A stretch of DNA of 64,000 bases, from NCBI GenBank assembly GCA_027919835.1, contig JANVFP010000006.1:434001-498000 (forward strand). The letters run 5' to 3'. This DNA is from Lentinula raphanica. Lineage: Eukaryota; Basidiomycota; Agaricomycetes; Agaricales; Omphalotaceae. Position numbers and translations under genes: made by a program. The notes beneath the pieces are model-generated. The model saw only the letters and a list, made by a program, of their open reading frames with translations, was not told where the DNA came from and did no database searches. Positions 10,325 to 18,922 of the stretch are shown piece after piece (the first letter of the stretch is position 1; the number at the start of each line of letters is the position of its first letter).

Positions 10325-11880
10325 CTGTAGAAACTTCGCGAAGTAATCCGATAAGTTCCCACCACAGCTTCGCGAAGTAACAGGACTCACTCTCGAAGCT
10401 TAAAAAACCCTTCCGGGTAGGCCAGTAGGGCTCCGGGGGGTGCTCGGCTATTTAGTATATTTAATAATATTTAATAATTCTTTTATTATTTCATAGGTAT
10501 ATTATAAGAAATCTACTTTGTGAAGCTGTACTGCACTTCGCGAAGTGACTACGTTTACGGCAATCATGAAATCAGGTAAATTAGGGTTAGATCATTACGT
10601 CATTGATTTCCTTTTGGGTTATGATATTTTTAAATAGAAAAAGCATAGAATGATATTATTGATCTTGAGGTGCTAAAACATGACAGAGGAAACCAAAAAT
10701 AGCTACAATGAGGTATTGGCTACCTCAGGCACATCAAAATTGCCTAAAAAGGAAATTGGTCCAAAAATAGCACTTGATCTCATCAGATAGCAAAAAATCT
10801 GAAAAATCATAAAAAATACTCAAAAAATTCAGGGTTGCCTTGTTGGCCCTGAAAACGCAAAATAAAAAAAATACGCGACAAGTGTAAAAAATGTTATCAC
10901 TCCAAATCATACTAAATCTAGGTATATATGATGTACATGCTATTTTTAGCACACCTAGTACCCTCAGACACTTAGAATGGCTTATATCATTCAATATATT
11001 CAGCACACTCAATGCTTGTTAAACTTAACACACTTGTTATTGAAAAAGCTCAGAACAGTAGTAATGTATATCATACTCAATACACTTAACACACTCAACA
11101 ATGAAAAACCTCAAAACAGTGTTCATATGTGTTATACTTAAAACACATAATACACTTAACAATGAAAAGTCTCGGAACAATACTAATGTATATCATACTC
11201 AACACATTTAACACACTCAACAATGAAAACCCTCGAAACAGTGTTCATGTGTGTTATACTTAAAACTCATCATACACTTAAAAATGAAAAGTCTTGGAAC
11301 AATACTAATGTATATCATGCTCAACACACTTAACACACTCAACAATATAAAACCCTCAAAAAAGTGTTCATTTGTGTTATACTTGAAACACATAATACAC
11401 TTAACAATGAAAAGTCTCAGAGCAATACTAATGTATATCATGCTCAACACACTTTACAATGGAAAAAGTCGGAACAGTGCTCATGTGTATTATACTTGAT
11501 ACACTTCATCAATCAATATAACACACTTAACAATAAAAAATCAGAGTAGTGTAATCACTCATAACACATATCACACTGAACACACTTCATCAGTAAGAAT
11601 AACATACCTTTAATAGGACATTGTTATACTATAACACACATATAACAATGAGTTTTGGGCGCTTATTTGATGTTTTTGAGTCGAAATTCATTAATACCTA
11701 ACTCAATTATTGTTGTGAGGACTTTCTGTTGTGTCAGGATGTTGTATACATCATACTCCCCTAGATACAATTCGGAGAACTCGAAATTACAGCCTGTAGG
11801 GATGGCTATATCATGATCTTTTATGATTTAACAGTGTTTTAGATAAATGACAATACATATGTCCATGTATTGCATAGATA
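10317..11880 (+). repeat. Left inverted-repeat arm of the palindromic element
   Basis: The arm pairs with 12130-13452 in reverse. Landmarks found inverted on the other side are GGGTAGGCCAGTAGGGCTCC, the TTTAATAATATTTAATAA block, TACGTTTACGGCAATCATG, CAACAAGGCAACCCTGAA and CTAGATACAATTxGGAGAA. The outer 700 bp are well conserved between arms. The inner part contains a 61-bp minisatellite. The inner boundary is approximate. Confidence 0.85.
11038..11520 (+). repeat. Minisatellite of about 61 bp, left arm, about 8 copies
   Basis: Units begin at about 11038, 11100, 11160, 11222, 11283, 11343, 11406 and 11460. Each starts AATGAAAA-like, continues CTC(A/G)GAACA, and ends in runs of AACACACTTAACACACTC. 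Two subtypes alternate (CAGTGTTCATGTGTGTTATAC and CAATACTAATGTATATCAT), which makes a higher-order unit of about 122 bp. It is AT-rich and non-coding. Confidence 0.75.
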
Positions 11881-12129
11881 CCAAAGCTGTCTCATGTGGA
11901 GAGCACTCCTACAGTCTACTAACAGTGTATGAACATGATCCAGATACTCACCATGACCATTGGACTCTGTAATATACATCTACATATTTCATGTATATTG
12001 GTGATATGTATACTTGCATGTAACTACAGATGTCATACTCAATGACTCCCATTGTAAGTCTCTTGGCTTTATGACACAGAGTAGGCATAGAATAGGTTGT
12101 AGGATGTCTCCTTTCATTGCCCAGAAGGA

Positions 12130-13452
12130 GTTTGACTTCATAACATGGATGTATGCACTGTGATTTACACAAAACAGTGTAAAATCATAAAAGATCATTA
12201 TATATCCAGCTCTATAGGCTGTATTTTTTGGTTCTCCAAATTGTATCTAGGAAGGTATGATATAAACAACATTCTGACACAATATAAAGCCCACATAAAA
12301 ATTATTGAGTGTGTTATCAATGATTTTCGACTCAAAAACACCAAATAAGCGCCCATAAGCGCCCAAAACTCGTTGTTATATGTGTGTTATAGTATAACAA
12401 TGTCCCATTATAGGTGTGTTATACTTACTGATGAAGTGTGTTCAGTGTGATAAGTATAATGAGTGATTACACTACTCCAAGTGTTTGATTGTGAAGTGTG
12501 TTATATTGATTGATGAAGTGTATTAAGTATAACACACATGAGCACTGTTCCGAGTTTTTTCATTGTGAAGTGTGTTGAGTATGACATACATTAGTATTGT
12601 TCCGAAACTTTTCATTGTTAAGTGTATTATGAGTTTTAAGCATAACACACATGAACACTGTTTTGAGGTTTTTCATTGTTGAGTGTGTTGAGTGTGTTAA
12701 GTGTATTGAGTATAATATACATTACTACTGTTCTGAGTTTTTTCATTGTCAAGTGTGTTAAGTTTAATAAATTGAATGATATAAGCCATTCTAAGTATCT
12801 GAGGGTACTGGGTGTGCTAAAAATAGCATGTACATCATATATACCTAGATTTAGTATGATTTGGAGTGATAACATTTTTTACACTTGTCGCGTATTTTTT
12901 TTTATTTTGCGTTTTCAGGGCCAACAAGGCAACCCTGAATTTTTTGAGTATTTTTTATGATTTTTTCAGATTTTTTGCTATCTGATGAGATCAAGTGCTA
13001 TTTTTGGACCAATTTCCTTTTTAGGCAATTTTGATGTGCCTGAGGTAGCCAATACCTCATTGTAGCTATTTTTGGTTTCCTCTGTCATGTTTTAGCACCT
13101 CAAGGTCAATAATATCATTCTATGCTTTTCTATTCAAAAATATCATAACCCAAAAAGGAAATCAATGACATAATGATCTAACCCTAATTTACCTGATTTC
13201 ATGATTGCCGTAAACGTAGTCACTTTGCGAAGTGCAGTACAGCTTCGCAAAGTAGATTTATTATAATATACCTATTAAATAATAAAAGAATTATTAAATA
13301 TTATTAAATATACTAAATAGCCGAGCACCCCCCGGAGCCCTACTGGCCTACCCGGAAGGGTTTGTTGAGCTTCGAGAGCGAGTCCTGTTACTTCGCGAAG
13401 CTGTGGTGGAGACTTATCGGACTACTTCGCGGAGTTTTTACAGCTTCAGCTG
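12130..13452 (-). repeat. Right inverted-repeat arm of the palindromic element
   Basis: Reverse complement of the left arm, with scattered substitutions and fewer minisatellite copies, so this arm is about 240 bp shorter than the left. The inner boundary is approximate. Confidence 0.85.
12470..12780 (-). repeat. Minisatellite of about 61 bp, right arm, about 5 copies
   Basis: Same unit as in the left arm but inverted, with copies near 12480, 12550, 12600, 12660 and 12731. The lower copy number explains most of the length difference between the two arms. Confidence 0.7.
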
Positions 13453-13460
13453 TAAAGTTC
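13453..13460. repeat. 8-bp target site duplication TAAAGTTC, right copy
   Basis: Direct copy of 10309-10316, immediately after the palindromic element. Confidence 0.88.
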
Positions 13461-16400
13461 CCTTCCGATGGGGTTTCAACGAGGAACGAGCTTTTCAGCA
13501 AGTAAAAGAACTCACCAGTGCATCGAAAATGCATCACCGCGTTCCCCTGGACTACTCGAGCGATGCTCTCCCTGTCTGGTTGGTGACAGATGGGTGTGCG
13601 ACCGGGATCTCTGGGTGTGTGCTGCAGGGTAAATCATGGAAGGAGGGGGCGACCGTCGCTGCCTTCTATTCTGCGAAGCTGAATCCAGCTCAGCAGAACT
13701 ATCCTGTTCATGAAATTGAGATGTTAGCTGGTGTGGAGACCATGCTCAGACATAGGGACATACTGCAGGGAGTGGCCTTCACATGGATTACAGACCACAA
13801 AGGTTTGATACACCTGATAGAGCAGAAAGACCTGTCAGGTCGTCAGGCTCGTTGGTTAGAGAAGATTGCCGAATTCAACTTTAGAGTTGAGTACATACCA
13901 GGCGAAGAGAACGTGTTCGCGGATGCACTGTCCCGGATGTACTCTAACGATGCGGCGGGCACTGTTCGCTCTCGATCCGAATACACGTATCACGACGTGC
14001 TTGATAACGATGTTGTTGAGCTCTCCAGTGTTACAATGCCTCTCCGTGTCGATCTTGAAGCGTCTTGCACTTTGCCGGACGTTGTTTACTCGAATGCGAT
14101 GGAGTTGAGACGAGTCCGGAAGCCGTCCGCTAAGAAAGTTGAGATAGAGCTGCAGGAGAGAGAGAGAGAGGACCGTCGAGCTCATGCGTTGAGGACCACG
14201 AGTCGTCGTAGGTTGAACACCACCGTTCAGAATCAACAGGAGAATGAACGTGGTGATACGAATCACGGGGATCTTCCTGAATTGCCGGTGGCAGTTGATC
14301 CCGCGGAACCAGATGGATCAACCTCGGCCTCGGCATCAGCCAATCAGAATTTCGTTGATTCTGATAAACCTCCTGCTCACGTTGACGACGCTTCGTCTTT
14401 CCTTTCCGTCCTCGCTGTCTCTGGCTCAGGCCTGGACGTTCAACAGCTGGTCAAAGACAACTACGCGAACGACGCTGTTTTTGCTGCTGTTCTCGCCGAT
14501 CCCAACCATTTTCGGAACTTCGTAGTGGATAGCGGCCGGATTTTCATCAACGTTGACGGTCGTCGACTGCTCTGTGTTCCTCGCATGCTCGTAAATGGTC
14601 AGAGTCTTCATGGGCTGATCATTAGCGAAGCTCACTCTCTTTTGGCACACTTAGGATCCAGGAAGACGTTGGCTTACTTACGAGACCACGTCTGGTGGCG
14701 TTCTATGGCCTCTGATGTCCACAAGTTTTGTGAGTCTTGCACAACTTGTGCTACGACGAAATCTTCTAACCACAAGCCTTATGGGCTTTTAAAGAATTTG
14801 CCGGTGCCCTCTGAACCTTGGGAAGTGATTGGGGTGGACTTCGTGGGTCCTTTGCCGTTGAGTAAGAACCGAGACGGTTCGTTTGATTCGATCACAACGA
14901 TTGTTGACCACCTCACAGGGATGGTACATCTCGTCGCAAGTCGCACGGACTATGGGGCTAAAGATGTGGCAGAACTTGTATTTGCTGAGATCTATCGCTT
15001 ACATGGACTACCTAAAGTCATTGTAAGTGATCGTGATTCTCTCTTTACTTCGCGGTTCTGGACGCATTTGAACGCGTTGATTGGGACTCAACTTCGTCTT
15101 TCGAGTTCTTATCACCCTCAAACTGATGGTCTGACCGAACGCGCTAATCGTACGATTACACAGATGCTCCGGCAGTGTGTCAATTCCTTACAGAATGATT
15201 GGGTCTCAAAACTTCCAGCCGTGGAATTTGCGTTGAATCTTGCTAGGTCTGACACTACGGGTTACTCTCCCTTCTTCTTGAACTCAGGACGGATGCCTCG
15301 CTCGTTCATCTGGAACGATGCCCCCTCTTCTGAGTTTCCTGGTGTTGTTAGCTTTGCGAATCAAATGAAATTTGCTCTCATCTCTGCCCACGACAGTCTG
15401 CTAACTCATCGCGTGAAACAAACGCGTAATGAGAATCGACATCGTATTCCGTCGCCCTTCAAGGAAGGGGATCTTGTATATTTGTCTACTGCCAATATCT
15501 CTTTTCCAAAAGGTCTGGCTCGCAAGCTTGTACCGAAATTCATTGGACCTTTCAAAGTCATTGCTGTCCTTGGTGAGACCTCCTGCAAGCTGGATCTACC
15601 CGCGGACCTCAAGAAACGTGGAGTGCACGACGTTTTTCACTCGTCTCTCCTGCGGATCCATGTTCCGAACGATGACCGCCTGTTTCCTGGACGCTCTTAT
15701 GAACAAGTTGTCGGGACAGATAGCGGTGAATGGAAGGTTGACAAAATCATTGCTCATAAGGGCTTTCGTTCGGACGCCATGTTTTTACTGCTTTGGAAGA
15801 CTGGGGACAAGACCTGGCTTCCATACTCTAAAGTCCAGCACTTGGAGCCCCTGAATGAGTATTTCGAAACTCTGGGTATTCAGGACATCTCCCAACTCCC
15901 TCCTACCGTCAGCGGAGAAGATCCGATGGAAGGAACGGAAGGTCTATTTACCGGTTCTGTCGAATTCCTGGACTATAAGAGCACTTCGAGTCAAGATTTG
16001 GACTATCCTCTGTCTCTGAACCTGATTGCCTTCCCGGCGATGACTACTGTGTCCACCATTGCTTTCTTTGCTCCCAGGGACTACCCTGAAATCGTTCTCA
16101 AGTGGACGGATCGCGTCTTTGAAATATCCGAGAAGGATAATCCTACTGTGGCTCCAGTTCGAGTCACCGTCGATGAGATGATTCTCACTCTGCATGCCTC
16201 CGCGGCTATTCGTTGGGGGTGGAACATCACCTTACCGCCTCGCTACGTCGAGATCACCCGGGCGATCAATCGTCTTATTCCATTCGAAACTGCCGCGTGG
16301 TTCTCCTTCATTGACGAAGGAAAGACTTACACCTCCAAGGCTGTGCTCACTTACGACTACTTCTTTAACCCTGTTCAGTATGCCCTGCTTAGGGAAACTG

Positions 16401-16819
16401 GACAGATCACCAAGAAGTTCAACCACGATGTCAACAAGGCATTCCCGAAGCCTCCTCGACCTTCGTCTGGTAATAACAACCGTGGATCTTCTCATCGTTC
16501 CAGCCATGGATCTGGTGTTTCTCCTAACGTGTTCACGCGGCTCAGTAAATCTCAAGCCGATCGCGACATTCTTTTCCTAGGCCTCATGTCTTATGCGAGG
16601 CAGGCTGAATCTCGAAACCGTGGAAAGAATCGGTTGCCCAAATCTGTTCGTGGTGCCGAGGCATATCAGAAATCCATCGATGGTGATGGTAGCACCGTGG
16701 CTGGTCTCAACGACCGTATTAACGCGTGGCGCATCACTACCCCTGGCAAGGACAACAATGCTATGGACAGCTCTGGTCCATCTGCTGCTGGTCCTTCTGC
16801 TGGCCCCAGCACTGTTTGA
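13461..16819 (+). CDS. Gag-Pol polyprotein, C-terminal part: RNase H, integrase, chromo-like module (interrupted)
   Basis: This is the continuation of the frame at 5678-10316 after the inserted element. The open frame also runs back to 13403, but that stretch belongs to the insertion's terminal repeat. RNase H shows VTDGCATG, the EIEMLAG glutamate, TDHKGL and FADALSR. The integrase zinc finger (H-x3-H ... CESCTTC) lies at about 14632-14763. The integrase core has its D, D and E in VDFVGPLP, VSDRDSLF and GLTERANRT. A chromo-like module (EWKVDKIIAHKG ... TWLPYSKVQ) is at about 15730-15880. A further ~280 residues follow that I cannot assign, ending in a Ser/Pro/Gly tail at TGA 16817-16819. All catalytic residues I can check are present. 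The part is cut off from Gag and RT, so it is probably not translated. Confidence 0.92.
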
Positions 16820-16930
16820 GTGCAGGCTCGTATAGATTTTCGAGCACTCTCTGTTGTACTTCTACTGACTTTCCTTTACAGATTGTTTTCTCTTACAGAT
16901 ACGAAATTCTTCGAATTCCGGGAGGGCGTA

Positions 16931-17260
16931 TGCCACGACCGAGTCACTATCCACTTTCCTTCCGACACTTCCGAGCTCCGCGCTCTCATCCGAACTCTTC
17001 TCTTTCACCAATACGGACTTGTTACGCAGAGTAGAACTCTGGTCACGGACGCCGACTTCATATATACTCGTTGTACCTGAATCGTAGTACTTATAGCTAC
17101 TTCGAACGTCTTGTACGGGGACTTTCTTCCCCTCTTCGAATCTTTGAATCACACAACTTATTCCTGTCATTCGCGGGTTCTTAAGAGATCTGAAGCTAAG
17201 TCTTTCGAAACCGATAGTATTCGTGTCACAATACCCTTAGTACGCTAAGCTATCGTGACA
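16931..17260 (+). repeat. 3' long terminal repeat (330 bp)
   Basis: Begins TGCCACGACC and ends ATCGTGACA, with two differences from the 5' LTR. It is preceded by a short purine-rich stretch that could serve as the polypurine tract. Confidence 0.95.
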
Positions 17261-17265
17261 CTTAC
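17261..17265. repeat. Target site duplication CTTAC, right copy
   Basis: Direct copy of 5238-5242, immediately downstream of the 3' LTR. Confidence 0.9.
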
Positions 17266-17315
17266 ACACTGATTGCCAATGTCACTGATTCTGGTAAGTC
17301 TTGTTTGATGTTTCG
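17261..17315 (-). pseudogene. Helicase remnant, part displaced by the retrotransposon
   Basis: Reading the minus strand across the target site gives IKQDLPESVTLAISV-stop-V and continues in frame into VMVVQNTDTDL of the fragment at 4830-5242. The pattern LPExVTLAIGMKVMV directly before the TDLD block is that expected of Helitron/PIF1-type helicases. The fragment therefore shows the insertion broke an already decaying helicase gene. Confidence 0.6.
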
Positions 17316-17321
17316 CTTTCA

Positions 17322-17419
17322 GCCACTCGAAGTGTGTTGGCTTCCATGAAGTGCTAACCCATACCTTTCTGCCACTAGAAGTGCATTGGCTTCCGTGGAG
17401 TGCTAACCCATACCTTTCT
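17322..17419. repeat. Two tandem copies of a 49-bp unit
   Basis: 17322-17370 and 17371-17419 match except for a few substitutions; both contain GAAGTG and end TAACCCATACCTTTCT. The repeat lies just upstream (in gene orientation) of the helicase remnant and may be part of it. No function is apparent. Confidence 0.75.
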
Positions 17420-17736
17420 GCCAGTGATAATTCTCAATCTTTGATGTGGTCTTCTGCATGGCATATATTATCATCACTTAGTCCTTGAGCCTTTCTTGCA
17501 GTAGTCTGATTTACATCTGGATATATGCCCAATATATGCTATTGCCAGTGAATATTTTTGGTCATCCCATGTGTGCTTTGTGCAAGCCAATCATCCCCAC
17601 TTGCTGAATAAGCAGCGGGGTGAATTGGCTTGTATTCATTCATGCTGCCAAACGGAAGCCTGCCAATCAACAATTACAAGCAAGGTGTATTGCCGCCGCA
17701 GCGGCGCTTCCCAAGTTCTCCATCTGACAGTCTTTA
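17420..17736. other. Spacer with an imperfect hairpin
   Basis: No gene seen. At 17584-17631 the sequence AAGCCAATCATCCCC is followed by its imperfect complement GGGGTGAATTGGCTT, with GCTG/GCAG pairing inside the loop. It could be a transcription end structure or a remnant of a transposon end. Confidence 0.4.
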
Positions 17737-18922
17737 CTATAACCACACGCCTCTCACAACCTCTGCCCATTCCGATACTGTAGCCTTCAACTTCTCAAAC
17801 CTCTTACTAAAATCCCGTTCCGCGTCGTTTCCCAGGAGAAGCGACGCTCCAGGCTCCGGCCATTTCCTGCCTACCGCAATACCTTCCCCTCTCACCACGT
17901 CAACGAGAGCATGCATGGCTTTGACGGGATCCCCTGGTTCATTACCAGCGATACCTTCAAAACGTCGAATGCAACGTGTCCGTAGGTCGTCGTAGTCCCC
18001 GATCGTGTTCTCTTGATGAAACGTACTGGTAGCATAAATGCTCGTGCGAAATGCTCCAGGAGCGAGGAGTAACACTCGGATGCCTAGGTGGGATACTTCT
18101 GCCGCAAGACCTTCCGCCATGGCTGTAGAATTCATGGGAAGCGTGTAACTTCAACTGATCAAAGTCTGCAACTGTTTGTTCTTACCATGCAACGCGGCTT
18201 TAGAAGCGGAGTATTGAGCTGTGAATGCCAGGAGATACCATGAATCGATCGGTCTCATCAGCAAAAGTAAAGATGAAGATGATACCTAAACCTGGTGTTT
18301 CGCCTATCCAAACGGATCGACTCCCTAGAAAGACTATCGTTCCACTTCTTCTAGGCCGCATATGAGGCAAGATGGCTTTGACGACCTCTACAGGTCCAAA
18401 TAGGTTCGTCTCGAATAGACGGCGCGTCACTGAAGTACTTTCAACAGAAATGAAGATCAGTGAGAGTTCAGAACTTCAAGTTGAGGGGGGCCGTCCGGTG
18501 GCTAGTAGTACTTGAAGAGTCACCGCAATCATCCTACTTACTCAGTTTCTTCAATGAGACCCAATTCCCCATTGCCAGCATTGCTAACCGCGACATCTAT
18601 ACGCCCCCACAAATTCACCGCCTGGTTAATCACATCCTTCACGATAGTCGGATCGGATGTAATATCAAGCTGTAAAACTCGAAGGTTTTCAGTATTCTCG
18701 TGCCGTTCGAGGAGTTTGTCTAGTTTTTCTTGAGATCTGCCGGTAGCAATAACAAGGTCACCTCGCGAGAGGGCTTCTGAAACCAGATGCGACCCAAATC
18801 CTGAAGTGGTACCTTTGTACATGGTAATGCCATAGTGAGAATGTAACCAACAGATGTTGAGATCGATTTACTGGCGATTTTGAAATCTCACCTGTGATGA
18901 ACCACACCAATTGCTGAGGCAT
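17737..18922 (-). CDS. Short-chain dehydrogenase/reductase (classical SDR)
   Basis: An NAD(P)-dependent oxidoreductase of unknown substrate. Exon 1 starts at ATG 18922 (MPQQLVWFITG) and joins at 18812 to TTSGFG, giving the dinucleotide-binding motif TGTTSGFG. Downstream are LDIT (adenine-ring contact), the NAG motif in VSNAGNG, the catalytic YSASK joined across an intron near 18216, and the LAPGAFRT block typical of the family. Five introns fit GT-AG rules in phase: donors at 18891, near 18543, near 18281, near 18184, with matching acceptors. Total length is close to the usual 270-290 residues. The C-terminus (SEWAEVVRGVWL) ends at 17737. The gene lies beside the nested transposons but appears intact. 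Confidence 0.88.

Larger units (their letters stand above)
10317..13452. mobile_element. Non-autonomous palindromic (foldback) DNA element, 3.1 kb
   Basis: The left end (GTAGCTGTAGAAACTTCGCG) and the reverse complement of the right end (GAAGCTGTAAAAACTCCGCG) match. The match continues inwards for well over 1 kb on each side, so the element is nearly one long inverted repeat with a central spacer of about 250 bp (about 11,880-12,130). It is flanked by an 8-bp duplication TAAAGTTC (10309-10316 and 13453-13460). No open frame resembles a transposase or any known protein, so it must be mobilised in trans. An 8-bp duplication is usual for hAT and for Zisupton/KDZ transposases, so one of these is the likeliest driver (inference). 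The outermost 6-8 bases of the two ends do not match well. It sits exactly in the retrotransposon's pol frame, so it arrived later. Confidence 0.88.
5243..17260 (+). mobile_element. Ty3/gypsy chromovirus-like LTR retrotransposon with nested insertion
   Basis: Two near-identical 330-bp direct repeats begin TGCCACGACC and end in CA, and they are flanked by the 5-bp duplication CTTAC (5238-5242 and 17261-17265). Between them is a single Gag-Pol frame with the order CCHC zinc knuckle, aspartic protease, reverse transcriptase, RNase H, integrase and chromo-like module. This order, with RT before integrase, defines Ty3/gypsy, and the terminal chromo-like module points to chromoviruses. The frame is broken only by a 3.1-kb palindromic element at 10317-13452. 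The two LTRs differ at two positions (near 5318/17006 and 5569/17257), which indicates a young insertion. No TGG-type tRNA primer site follows the 5' LTR, and the purine tract before the 3' LTR is weak (GGGAGGGCGTA). Confidence 0.95.

Noticed and set aside
11217..12960. Several AT-rich frames of 60-94 residues in the palindromic element
   Set aside because: They are mirrored in both arms, follow the 61-bp minisatellite, and show no domain; no transposase is present.
10334..13435. CTTCGCGAAG repeats as a CRISPR-like array
   Set aside because: Only a few copies with irregular spacing, no spacers of constant length, and a eukaryotic nuclear context.
13403..13460. ATG of the second pol frame at 13403
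   Set aside because: This start lies in the terminal repeat of the inserted element, not in the retrotransposon; the true frame resumes at 13461.
17584..17631. Hairpin as the 3' end of a Helitron
   Set aside because: The helicase remnant reads on the minus strand, so a Helitron 3' end should lie on the low-coordinate side; no CTRR end follows the hairpin in either direction.
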